A stretch of 5,686 bases of DNA from Ruminiclostridium sp. (lineage in GTDB: Bacteria > Bacillota > Clostridia > Oscillospirales > Oscillospiraceae): contig JAFZEB010000162.1 in assembly GCA_017560855.1 (NCBI GenBank), positions 1 to 5,686 on the forward strand, written 5' to 3'. Below are positions 1 to 5,361 of the stretch, in pieces (the first letter of the stretch is position 1; each line of letters begins with the position of its first letter). Under the pieces are notes generated by a model. The model was not told where the DNA came from and ran no database searches. It saw only the letters and a program-made list of their open reading frames with translations. Position numbers and translations under genes: made by a program.

Positions 1-15
1 GCAAGTGCTTTTTTC

Positions 16-89
16 TGGAGCAGGATACGGGAGTCGAACCCGCCTCACCAGCTTGGGAAGCTGGGGTAATACCGATATACCAATCCTGC
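16..89 (-). tRNA. tRNA-Gly, anticodon CCC
   Basis: Read on the minus strand this is a complete 74-nt cloverleaf. A 7-bp acceptor stem (GCAGGAT with ATCCTGC) is followed by discriminator U and a genome-encoded CCA at the 3' end. The anticodon arm is CCAGC-TTCCCAA-GCTGG, giving anticodon CCC, which reads the glycine codon GGG. The T-arm has a TTCGACT loop closed by GCGGG and CCCGT. Discriminator U73 is usual for bacterial tRNA-Gly. The gene has its own promoter about 20 bases upstream. The 15 bases beyond the CCA, up to the window edge, show no terminator, so another RNA gene could follow outside. Confidence 0.97.
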
Positions 90-111
90 GTGTTTGATTT
101 TCAGTGTGGTC

Positions 112-140
112 AGTATAGCACTTCCCCGGATAAATTTCAA
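112..140 (-). promoter_or_regulatory. Sigma-A promoter of the tRNA-Gly gene
   Basis: On the minus strand the -35 box TTGAAA (135-140) and the -10 box TATACT (112-117) are separated by exactly 17 bases. Transcription would start near 105, about 15 bases before the mature 5' end of the tRNA, which fits a short leader removed by RNase P. Confidence 0.85.
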
Positions 141-149
141 GGGGGAAGT
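120..149. repeat. 8-bp perfect inverted repeat around the tRNA promoter -35 box
   Basis: ACTTCCCC (120-127) is the exact reverse complement of GGGGAAGT (142-149), with 14 bases between. The arms flank the -35 box at 135-140, and the left arm lies in the -35/-10 spacer. It could be an operator. Read on the plus strand, with TTTTG following, it could instead be a weak terminator-like stem, although the loop is long for that. No regulator is identifiable. Confidence 0.45.
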
Positions 150-184
150 TTTGTCGTCTTTTGCCGTCCCGGTCCCAAATCCGC

Positions 185-210
185 ACCACCGCCCCACCCA
201 CGCATAGAAT
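185..210 (+). promoter_or_regulatory. Possible mother-cell (sigma-K/E type) sporulation promoter
   Basis: CATAGAAT (203-210) resembles the -10 element of the sporulation factors sigma-E and sigma-K (CATA followed three bases later by TA, here TG). An AC dinucleotide, the minimal sigma-K -35, sits 16 bases upstream at 185-186. No sigma-A promoter with good spacing is visible ahead of the gene at 250: TATAAG at 228-233 lies too close to the ribosome binding site. The match is short and degenerate, so this is tentative. Confidence 0.3.
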
Positions 211-249
211 GGGATGGCAAGTGCCAGTATAAGATAAGGAGGTCATACC

Positions 250-1149
250 ATGAGTGAAAGGGTCGCGCCCGGTCCTGTGCATGACAGCTGCGGCATCCGG
301 GAAGCCGTGTGTATCCATACCAGAAAGATCTTCGACAGCTGCCGGGATAAGGACTGCATCGAGGACCTGCGGGTCTATCCCACCCGGAACTCCCAGGGGG
401 TCATCGACCGGGCCCTCAGTGTCCGGGGGGGCCGTGCGGAGCTCCTCCAGGCCTACATCAATGTGGAGCCCGCCGCCTACAACAAGGGGTTCTTCCACGT
501 GGACATCCGATACTACTACCGCATCACCGCCGAGGCCTTTGTGGGCGGGGCACGGCCGGCGGAGATCAGCGGCCTGGCGGTTTTTGAAAAGCGGGTCCAG
601 CTCTTCGGGGGAGAGCGGGGGGCTAAGGCCTTCTCCTCCCGGGACCTGCCGGAAGCCTGCTGCTGCAGCGGTACCAGTCTCCCCGAGGCCATTTTGGAGG
701 CGGTGGATCCCATCGTCCTGAGTATGAAGGTCCTGGACCCCTGTGAACCATGCTTCTGCCCGCCTCCCTGTCCCCCTTGTCCCCCCAATCCCTGCAACCC
801 CTGCTGCCCCCCACCCTGTCCTCCGCCTCCCTGTCCGCCGGAGAACGAGTTCATCGAGATCCCGCCCTGCATCAGCGCCTGCTTCGACTGCGACCTGACC
901 TTCGAGTCCAACTGCCGTCGGCTGTACGTGACCCTGGGCCAGTTCTCCATCGTCCGGCTGGAGCGGGACACCCACCTGCTCATCCCCATGTACGACTACT
1001 GCATGCCCACCCGGGAGTGCTCCGCCGACCAGGAGGACGGGGAGAGCGACCCCTGCGAGATCTTCCGGCAGATCCGTTTCCCTGTGGGGGAATTCTTCCC
1101 GGCGGGCCGACCGGAAGAGGAGAGGCCCCAGGACCGCAATTGCTGCTGA
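250..1149 (+). CDS. Cysteine- and proline-rich protein of unknown family, possible spore-surface component
   Basis: I do not recognise this family. The ATG follows an ideal Shine-Dalgarno, AAGGAGGT (236-243), with 6 bases between. The 299-aa product has no signal peptide or membrane segment. Residues 14-45 carry four cysteines in a conserved-looking stretch (IREAVCIHTRKIFDSCRDKD). Residues 60-125 look like a beta-rich globular part (AYINVEP, FFHVDIRYYYRITAEAF). A CCC triplet is at 137-139. Residues 164-197 contain 10 Cys and 20 Pro in 34 positions. A second globular part (about 200-255) and a charged tail ending in Cys-Cys follow. In all 26 of 299 residues are Cys, which suggests disulfide cross-linking or metal binding. 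A spore-coat role is inferred from this composition and the possible sporulation promoter. Proline runs PPP (171-173, 187-189) and PPPP (191-194) would be expected to need EF-P. No clear terminator follows. That this is a real gene is well supported; its role is not. Confidence 0.85.
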   Translation: MSERVAPGPVHDSCGIREAVCIHTRKIFDSCRDKDCIEDLRVYPTRNSQGVIDRALSVRGGRAELLQAYINVEPAAYNKGFFHVDIRYYYRITAEAFVGGARPAEISGLAVFEKRVQLFGGERGAKAFSSRDLPEACCCSGTSLPEAILEAVDPIVLSMKVLDPCEPCFCPPPCPPCPPNPCNPCCPPPCPPPPCPPENEFIEIPPCISACFDCDLTFESNCRRLYVTLGQFSIVRLERDTHLLIPMYDYCMPTRECSADQEDGESDPCEIFRQIRFPVGEFFPAGRPEEERPQDRNCC

Positions 1150-1170
1150 GGTGTCCCGGGAAATCCCCTC

Positions 1171-1199
1171 TTGTCCTTTCCCAAGAAATTTAGTATAAT
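1171..1199 (+). promoter_or_regulatory. Sigma-A promoter for the DUF4364 gene
   Basis: TTGTCC (1171-1176), a 17-base spacer and a perfect TATAAT (1194-1199) lie just after the stop of the Cys/Pro-rich gene. The predicted start near 1206 gives a leader of about 35 bases that contains the Shine-Dalgarno AAGGAGGG (1227-1234). The gene therefore has its own transcription start rather than depending on the gene before it. Confidence 0.85.
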
Positions 1200-1241
1200 T
1201 ATCCCATAGACATTACCTTAGAAAACAAGGAGGGCAATCCC

Positions 1242-1787
1242 ATGGGCCGTACCGGTTTTATTCGCGATCAACTGGATATCAGGATCCTGGTGCTCTACCT
1301 TATGTCCCGGGTGGCCGCCCCGGTGGACTTCGTCACCCTGGCCGACATGGCCTTCTGTGACGACGGTGTGACCTACTTTGAGTTCGCCGAGGCCGTGAAC
1401 CGCCTGGTGGAGCTGGAACAGCTCACCATGGAGGGCGAACTTTACGCCATCACCGACCGGGGCCGTCAGAACAGCAAGGTCTGCGAGGACCAGCTGGCCT
1501 ATTCCGTCCGCCGCCGGTGTGACCGGAACCTGGCCAAGGTCAACGGCGCACTGCGCCGGGATGCCCAGGTCCGGGCAGAGATCCTGCCCAGAGAGGACGG
1601 GGGCGAGACCCTGCGCCTGATCCTGGATGACGACAAGGGCAACATCATGACCCTGGATATGCTGACGGTCTCTCCCGAGCAGTCCACCCTGCTGGCAGAG
1701 AAGTTCCGGGCCCACCCGGAAAAGCTCTACAACGGCATCCTGCAGGTCCTCCTGGAGGAGACCCGTGAGCCCGACGAGGAAGAGTAA
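1242..1787 (+). CDS. DUF4364 family protein, winged-helix type
   Basis: The 181-aa protein matches my memory of the DUF4364 family, found in clostridia and annotated as an uncharacterised or PadR-like winged-helix protein. The N-terminal part (about 1-85) has the helix-helix-turn-helix-hairpin pattern of a winged helix: IRDQLDIRILVLYLM, then a VTYFEFAEAVNRLVELEQL recognition-helix region, then a wing-like GELYAITDRGRQ. A basic linker (SVRRRCDRN, about 86-95) leads to a C-terminal domain with beta-strands (RAEILPRE, LRLILDDD, GNIMTLDMLTV) and a helical end finishing in an acidic tail. DNA binding is plausible from the fold but unproven. The start is fixed by AAGGAGGG 7 bases upstream. The gene has its own promoter and terminator, so it appears monocistronic. 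Confidence 0.9.
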   Translation: MGRTGFIRDQLDIRILVLYLMSRVAAPVDFVTLADMAFCDDGVTYFEFAEAVNRLVELEQLTMEGELYAITDRGRQNSKVCEDQLAYSVRRRCDRNLAKVNGALRRDAQVRAEILPREDGGETLRLILDDDKGNIMTLDMLTVSPEQSTLLAEKFRAHPEKLYNGILQVLLEETREPDEEE

Positions 1788-1804
1788 ATCCTGATACAAA
1801 CACG

Positions 1805-1837
1805 AATCCCCCTGACCGATGGTCAGGGGGATTTTTT
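1805..1837 (+). terminator. Rho-independent terminator of the DUF4364 gene
   Basis: A perfect 13-bp stem, AATCCCCCTGACC (1805-1817) with GGTCAGGGGGATT (1821-1833), has a 3-base GAT loop. A run of six T (1832-1837) follows and partly overlaps the arm. It begins 18 bases after the stop codon. Confidence 0.95.
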
Positions 1838-1840
1838 AAA

Positions 1841-1871
1841 GTGTTGGAAAAGACTTCGTCTTTTCCAACAC
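1841..1871. repeat. 14-bp perfect inverted repeat, hairpin 1 of the convergent junction
   Basis: GTGTTGGAAAAGAC (1841-1854) pairs without mismatch with GTCTTTTCCAACAC (1858-1871) across a TTC loop. No T-tract follows on either strand, so it is not a standard terminator. It starts 4 bases after the plus-strand terminator. It may be part of a dispersed intergenic repeat. Confidence 0.9.
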
Positions 1872-1888
1872 ATGGATTGCAGTCTGAG

Positions 1889-1929
1889 GAGAGTTTTCCG
1901 GCACGCACATGTCGCGCCGGAAAACTCTC
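1889..1929. repeat. 14-bp perfect inverted repeat, hairpin 2 of the convergent junction
   Basis: GAGAGTTTTCCGGC (1889-1902) pairs exactly with GCCGGAAAACTCTC (1916-1929). The 13-base loop contains the palindrome ACATGT (1907-1912). The arms share the GGAAAA/TTTTCC core with hairpin 1. No T-tract follows. Confidence 0.9.
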
Positions 1930-1939
1930 TTAACTTTAT

Positions 1940-1959
1940 TTCGCCGCGGCGGCGGCGAA
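1940..1959. repeat. 8-bp perfect inverted repeat, hairpin 3 of the convergent junction
   Basis: TTCGCCGC (1940-1947) pairs with GCGGCGAA (1952-1959) across GGCG. The stem is very GC-rich. No T-tract follows. It sits between hairpin 2 and the minus-strand terminator. Confidence 0.75.
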
Positions 1960-1974
1960 CCTTTGTGAGGCATG

Positions 1975-2006
1975 AAAAAGGCCCGAAGCGGATGCTTCGG
2001 GCCTTT
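1975..2006 (-). terminator. Rho-independent terminator of the hpt-permease unit
   Basis: Read on the minus strand, AAAGGCCCGAAGC (2006-1994) pairs with GCTTCGGGCCTTT (1989-1977) across a 4-base loop, and TTTTT (1979-1975) follows. It starts 16 bases after the permease stop codon. A short TTT on the plus strand might also give weak termination in the opposite direction. Confidence 0.93.
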
Positions 2007-2022
2007 CGTGTATTACAGGGGC

Positions 2023-3387
2023 TTACAGGAAGATGTACTTCAGGACGAAGAGGACGGCCAGAATGTACATGAGGGGAGCCACTTCCTTGGCCTTGCCGGT
2101 GGCGGTCTTCAGGACCACGTAGGAGATGATGCCCAGGCAGATGCCCTCGGAGATGGAGTAGAACAGGGGCATAGCCAGGATGGCCAGGTAAGCGGGGATG
2201 GTGTCGGTGAGACTGTCTGCGGAGAACTTCAGCTCAGCAATGCCTTCGAACATCAGGAAGCCCACGAAAATCAGCGCAGGTGCAGTGGCGAAGGCGGGGA
2301 TGGAGGTGAAGAGGGGGGAGAACAGGGTAGCACACAGGAAGAGGACACCGGTGGTCATGGAAGTCAGACCGGTGCGGCCGCCCACGGCCACGCCTGCGGA
2401 GGATTCCACAAAGGTGGTGGTGGTGGAGGTACCCAGCACAGCGCCCACGGAGGTTGCCACAGCGTCAGCCATCAGCGCAGGCTTGATGCGGGGCAGATGG
2501 CCATTTTCGTCCAGCATGTCTGCCTTGGTGGCCACGCCGATGAGGGTGCCCAGGGTGTCGAACAGGTCAACGAACAGGAAGGCAAAGATGACCACGATGA
2601 AGTTAAAGAGATCAATACCGGTAAAGTCGATCTTCAGGCACTGGCCAAAGGTGTTGCCCAGGGCAGAGAAGTCCATGCTGATGATGCCGGTGGGGATCAG
2701 GCTGTAGAAGCCGGCATCAGGGGTAGGAATGTAGATGCCGACCACCTGGCAGATCATACCCAGACCCCAGGTGATGATAATGCCGAAGAGGATAGCGCCC
2801 TTGACACCGCGGATGTGCAGGATGGCGGTGATCAGCAGGCCGATGACTGCCAGCAGAGCACAGATGCCCTGGGTGTGGAAGTCCTGGGTGAAGTTGGTGA
2901 TGGTAACCAGGGTGGAGGAGTCCACAGCCAGACCGGCATTCTGCAGGCCGATGAAGGCGATGAACAGACCAATACCCACGGAGACGCCCCGCTTCAGAGG
3001 CAGGGGGATGGCGTTGAACATTGCCTCACGGACATTGGTCAGGGTGAGGGCGATGAACAGGAGGCCTTCGATGAAGACGGCAAACAGAGCCATCTGCCAG
3101 GAGATGCCCATGCCCAGGACCACGGTATAGGTCAGATAGGCGTTCAGGCCCATGCCGGCAGACAGGGCGAAGGGCAGGTTGGCGGTCAGTGCCATGATGG
3201 CGGTGCCGATGAAGGAGGCCAGACAGGTGGCGATCAGAACGGCGTTGGGATCCATGCCTGCCTCAGACAGGATGGAGGGGTTCACGGCCAGGATGTAGGC
3301 CATGGTCATGAAGGTGGCAAGACCGGCGGTCAGCTCCGTCTTGACATTGGTGTTATTTTCCTTCAGGTGGAACAGTTTTTCCAGCAT
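2023..3387 (-). CDS. pbuG: Hypoxanthine/guanine-type purine permease, AzgA/PbuG family (NCS2)
   Basis: The 454-aa integral membrane protein has the usual length and motifs of the AzgA-like branch of the NCS2 nucleobase transporters, which import purine bases with protons. Visible motifs are the N-terminal ELTAGLATFMTMAYILAVNP (18-37), LPFALSAGMGLNAYLTY (71-87), DLFDTLGTLIGVA (274-286) and GTSTTTTFVESSAGVAVGGRTGLTS (319-343). These correspond to the substrate-binding half-helix regions of the family. About 12 or more hydrophobic segments are present. Sequence alone cannot tell guanine, hypoxanthine and adenine specificity apart, so the symbol is by similarity. The start lies 1 base after the hpt stop. 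Its Shine-Dalgarno AAGGAG (3402-3397 on the minus strand) is inside the end of hpt, so translation is probably coupled. No fault is seen in the reading frame. Confidence 0.93.
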   Translation of the reverse strand: MLEKLFHLKENNTNVKTELTAGLATFMTMAYILAVNPSILSEAGMDPNAVLIATCLASFIGTAIMALTANLPFALSAGMGLNAYLTYTVVLGMGISWQMALFAVFIEGLLFIALTLTNVREAMFNAIPLPLKRGVSVGIGLFIAFIGLQNAGLAVDSSTLVTITNFTQDFHTQGICALLAVIGLLITAILHIRGVKGAILFGIIITWGLGMICQVVGIYIPTPDAGFYSLIPTGIISMDFSALGNTFGQCLKIDFTGIDLFNFIVVIFAFLFVDLFDTLGTLIGVATKADMLDENGHLPRIKPALMADAVATSVGAVLGTSTTTTFVESSAGVAVGGRTGLTSMTTGVLFLCATLFSPLFTSIPAFATAPALIFVGFLMFEGIAELKFSADSLTDTIPAYLAILAMPLFYSISEGICLGIISYVVLKTATGKAKEVAPLMYILAVLFVLKYIFL

Positions 3388-3388
3388 A

Positions 3389-3949
3389 TTATTCGGCTCC
3401 TTCGTCGTATTCTGCGATGTAGGGAAGGTTGCGGTAATATTCGCCGCAGTCCAGACCGTAACCGATCACGAAATGATCAGGAATGGTGAAGAGAGCCTTG
3501 TCGGCTTCAAAGTCCACCATCCGGCGGGAGGGCTTGTCCAGCAAGGTGACCACCTTCAGGGACAGGGGATTCCGGGCCTTCAGGAGGTTCACCACATCGT
3601 TCAGGGTGCGGCCGGTGTCGATGATGTCCTCCACGATGACCACGTGGTACTTGCTCACATCCTGGTCCAGGTCCATGGTGATCTTCACCGCACCGGTGGA
3701 GACGGTGCCGCTGTAGTAGCTCTTGGCGCACATGAAGCCGATCTCACTGGGAACCGTGATGGCACGGCTCAGGTCTGCCAGGAACACGTAGGCCCCCTTC
3801 AGAATGCTCACCAGAAGGATGGGGTTGCCGTCGTAGGAGTCGCTGATCTCCTGGCCGGCTTTCTGGACAGCTTCCTGAATCTCCTCTTGGGTGATGAGGA
3901 CCCGCTTGATCTTTCTCTGGAAAGATTCTATCTGCTTTTCTCGATCCAT
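3389..3949 (-). CDS. hpt: Hypoxanthine phosphoribosyltransferase
   Basis: This 186-aa cytoplasmic enzyme joins hypoxanthine (and usually guanine) to PRPP, giving IMP or GMP for purine salvage. All HPRT landmarks are present: SILKGA (48-53), the flexible loop KSYYSGTVSTG (76-86), the PRPP-binding signature VVIVEDIIDTGRT (103-115) with the paired acidic residues E107 and D108, DKPSRR (138-143), and the base-binding end FVIGYGLD (160-167) with YYRNLPYI (171-178). Length is typical of bacterial enzymes. In the flexible loop I expect SYG in many homologues and see SYY, a mild difference. The ATG follows AGGAG (3962-3958) with 8 bases between. Co-transcription with the permease joins uptake to metabolic trapping of the base. 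Confidence 0.96.
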   Translation of the reverse strand: MDREKQIESFQRKIKRVLITQEEIQEAVQKAGQEISDSYDGNPILLVSILKGAYVFLADLSRAITVPSEIGFMCAKSYYSGTVSTGAVKITMDLDQDVSKYHVVIVEDIIDTGRTLNDVVNLLKARNPLSLKVVTLLDKPSRRMVDFEADKALFTIPDHFVIGYGLDCGEYYRNLPYIAEYDEGAE

Positions 3950-4010
3950 ATTGATTGCTCCTATCTCTGTTTATTCATAGGATTACATACTGCATAGCAT
4001 GACATGATAC

Positions 4011-4039
4011 ATTATATGCCAAAAGAACGTTGGATGCAA
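4011..4039 (-). promoter_or_regulatory. Sigma-A promoter of the hpt-permease unit
   Basis: On the minus strand TTGCAT (4039-4034), a 17-base spacer and a perfect TATAAT (4016-4011) lie upstream of hpt. Transcription would start near 4003, giving a leader of only about 55 bases. That is too short for a purine riboswitch with its expression platform, and no such aptamer is visible. Confidence 0.85.
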
Positions 4040-4083
4040 GGGGGAAAAAGAGATCCCTGTCGAAAGCTGCAAACTCGTGCAAG

Positions 4084-4116
4084 AAAAAAAGAAGCCGCAG
4101 AGCGGCTTCTTTTTTT
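4084..4116 (-). terminator. Bidirectional terminator after rubrerythrin
   Basis: The 8-bp core GAAGCCGC (4091-4098) pairs with GCGGCTTC (4102-4109) across AGA. Seven A (4084-4090) lie on one side and seven T (4110-4116) on the other, so either strand reads as stem plus U-tract. For the minus strand it ends the rubrerythrin transcript just before the hpt promoter, separating the two units. Confidence 0.93.
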
Positions 4117-4129
4117 ATCAAAACTAGAA

Positions 4130-4663
4130 TTAGTAGTTCTCTGCCTTGATCTCGAAGTAGGCCTGGGGATAACCGCAGACGGGGCACTCTTCGGGAGCCA
4201 CGTCGCCATACTCCAGGTGACCGCAGTTGCGGCAGTACCAAACCTTGACGGCGGGCTTCTTGAAGACCTCGTCAGCCTCCAGGTTCTCCAGCAGCTTCAG
4301 GTAGCGCTCGTAGTGAGACTTCTCGATCTCGCCCACGAAGTGGAACATATCAGCGATGCGGTGGAAGCCCTCTTCACGAGCCTCTTCTGCCATGCGCTTG
4401 TACATATCGGTCCACTCGTCGTGCTCGCCCTCAGCAGCTGCCAGCAGGTTCTGAGCGGTATTGCCAATGCCGGAGAGTTCCTTGAACCACAGCTTAGCGT
4501 GCTCCTTCTCGTTACCGGCGGTCTCCTCGAAGAATGCGGCGATCTGCTCGTAGCCTTCCTGACGTGCGACCTCTGCGTAATAGGTGTACTTGTTTCTTGC
4601 CTGGCTTTCACCTGCGAATGCTTCCCACAGGTTAGCTTCAGTCTTGCTGCCCTTCAGTTCCAT
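4130..4663 (-). CDS. rbr: Rubrerythrin
   Basis: The 177-aa cytoplasmic non-haem iron protein reduces hydrogen peroxide in anaerobes using electrons passed through its rubredoxin-like domain. The N-terminal ferritin-like four-helix domain (about 1-130) carries the diiron ligand pattern: E19 in AGESQARNKY, the first ExxH (E52 to H55 in NEKEH), helix-3 glutamates in AEEAREEG (92-99), and the second ExxH (E114 to H117 in EIEKSHYERY). The C-terminal domain (about 138-177) has the rubredoxin FeS4 site as two CxxC pairs, C144/C147 in YCRNCG and C160/C163 in CPVCGYPQAYF. The arrangement matches classical rubrerythrins, not the reversed form. The start follows AAAGGAG (4677-4671) with 7 bases between. 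It appears monocistronic. Confidence 0.97.
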   Translation of the reverse strand: MELKGSKTEANLWEAFAGESQARNKYTYYAEVARQEGYEQIAAFFEETAGNEKEHAKLWFKELSGIGNTAQNLLAAAEGEHDEWTDMYKRMAEEAREEGFHRIADMFHFVGEIEKSHYERYLKLLENLEADEVFKKPAVKVWYCRNCGHLEYGDVAPEECPVCGYPQAYFEIKAENY

Positions 4664-4697
4664 AGTAAATCTCCTTTCGGTTTCTTTTATTTTACTT

Positions 4698-4733
4698 GCA
4701 ACGGTGTTTTCGTTGCTTGAAGTTTCTTAACTT
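4698..4733 (-). promoter_or_regulatory. Inverted repeats upstream of rubrerythrin (possible leader hairpin and operator)
   Basis: GCAACG (4698-4703) and CGTTGC (4711-4716) are a perfect 6-bp inverted repeat with a 7-base AT-rich loop. Beside it AAGTT (4720-4724) and AACTT (4729-4733) form a 5-4-5 palindrome. TATCAT (4745-4740 on the minus strand) could be a -10 box, but no matching -35 stands at 16-18 bases, so the rubrerythrin promoter remains unplaced. A redox regulator site is possible, but neither repeat is a good match to the PerR or Rex consensus. Confidence 0.35.
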
Positions 4734-4855
4734 GAGCATATGATACCCTAAGTAAATCCCCTTCTTCTGTGACTTTGACACAAAACTAATAAAAATGCAA
4801 GGGTTTTTTGGATTTTTCTTCTCCGAATTAAAAATCTTTTTCCGGGCAACCTATG

Positions 4856-4877
4856 CAGGCGCAGAAATGCGCTCCTG
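4856..4877 (+). other. Leader hairpin upstream of the lipoprotein gene
   Basis: CAGGCGCA (4856-4863) pairs with TGCGC and CTG (4868-4877) around a GAAA loop, with a 2-base bulge. It lies 14 bases before the Shine-Dalgarno of the GTG start. The wider gap 4664-4903 shows no convincing plus-strand promoter: TTGACA at 4775-4780 has no -10 partner at the right distance. Confidence 0.4.
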
Positions 4878-4903
4878 ATTCAATGAAAAAGGGAGGGAAA
4901 CCC

Positions 4904-5254
4904 GTGAGAAAAACCTTGATCACAGCCGCTCTGCTCCTGGCGGTGGTCCTGTCTGCCGTCGGGTGCGGGGCAGAAAATGCCGGGACCTCTGCCTACCGCT
5001 GGAACAACGCCCAGACCCAGCAGGACCTGGCCCGGGGGGCTCCCGAGGCATCCGATGGCAGATATCACGCCGATGACCGGGGCCGTGTGGATGACTTCCG
5101 AAAGGACGGCAAGGCCGAGCACACCGAAGACGACCTGAAAAAAGCCGGAGAGGACATCCTGAACGGGGCCAAAGACGCCGGAAAAAGCGTCGGCAAGGCC
5201 GCAGAGGAGACCCTGGACGGCCTGACCGGAACACCCAAAAACAGTTCCAGATGA
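4904..5254 (+). CDS. Small predicted lipoprotein of unknown function
   Basis: I chose the GTG at 4904 because GGGAGGG (4891-4897) lies 6 bases ahead of it, whereas the in-frame ATGs at 4853 and 4883 have no ribosome binding site. This also gives a compact signal peptide. The 116-aa product starts with a positive n-region (MRK) and a hydrophobic core (LITAALLLAVVLSA), then a lipobox-like AVGC with Cys21 as the likely lipidation site. Position -3 is Ala rather than the usual Leu. The mature part is very hydrophilic. A stretch rich in Asp, Arg and Gly (about 45-72) leads into an amphipathic helix (DDLKKAGEDILNGAKDAGKSVGKAAEETLDGL, about 76-107). No catalytic motif is visible. It would be anchored on the outer face of the membrane. 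Small lipoproteins of this style occur in related clostridia, but I cannot assign a family. It stands alone between a divergent region and a terminator. Confidence 0.8.
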   Translation: MRKTLITAALLLAVVLSAVGCGAENAGTSAYRWNNAQTQQDLARGAPEASDGRYHADDRGRVDDFRKDGKAEHTEDDLKKAGEDILNGAKDAGKSVGKAAEETLDGLTGTPKNSSR

Positions 5255-5258
5255 AAAG

Positions 5259-5292
5259 AGTCAGAGGCAGGACACCTGCCTCTGACTTTTTT
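5259..5292 (+). terminator. Rho-independent terminator of the lipoprotein gene
   Basis: A perfect 13-bp stem, AGTCAGAGGCAGG (5259-5271) with CCTGCCTCTGACT (5275-5287), has an ACA loop and a six-T run (5287-5292). It starts 4 bases after the stop codon. Confidence 0.95.
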
Positions 5293-5301
5293 CACGGACT
5301 A

Positions 5302-5331
5302 TTGCAGGACACGATTTTTCTATGGTATACT
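5302..5331 (+). promoter_or_regulatory. Sigma-A promoter of rapZ
   Basis: TTGCAG (5302-5307), an 18-base spacer and TATACT (5326-5331) lie between the lipoprotein terminator and rapZ. Transcription would start near 5338, giving a leader of about 24 bases that includes the Shine-Dalgarno. Confidence 0.75.
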
Positions 5332-5361
5332 ATAAGGTACTCTATCCGAGGGGGAATCACC

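Noticed and set aside
750..1193. Plus-strand 147-codon frame overlapping the Cys/Pro-rich gene
   Set aside because: It is an out-of-frame shadow of a GC-rich gene, low in complexity and with no ribosome binding site.
1872..2072. Small plus-strand frame across the hairpin junction
   Set aside because: It crosses two inverted repeats and the permease terminator and has no ribosome binding site. It is best explained by chance.
1972..3489. A 505-codon open frame on the plus strand, opposite the permease and the end of hpt
   Set aside because: It is the antisense of a clear transporter gene. The translation is rich in Gly, Gln, Asp and His with no domain, and its first codons run through the terminator hairpin. 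High GC with strong third-position bias leaves antisense frames open.
3302..3997. A 231-codon plus-strand frame opposite hpt
   Set aside because: It is antisense to hpt, which has every HPRT motif. It has no ribosome binding site of its own and no recognisable domain.
3950..4010. Possible purine riboswitch ahead of hpt
   Set aside because: The leader is about 55 bases and lacks the three-stem aptamer core. The TATAAT there is a promoter box with a matching -35.
4004..4720. A 238-codon plus-strand frame opposite rubrerythrin
   Set aside because: It runs through the bidirectional terminator and mirrors the conserved rubrerythrin frame. No ribosome binding site precedes it.
4853..4903. Upstream in-frame ATG starts for the lipoprotein (4853, 4883)
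   Set aside because: Neither has a Shine-Dalgarno, and 4853 abuts the leader hairpin. The GTG at 4904 has a strong site at the right spacing and gives a normal signal peptide.
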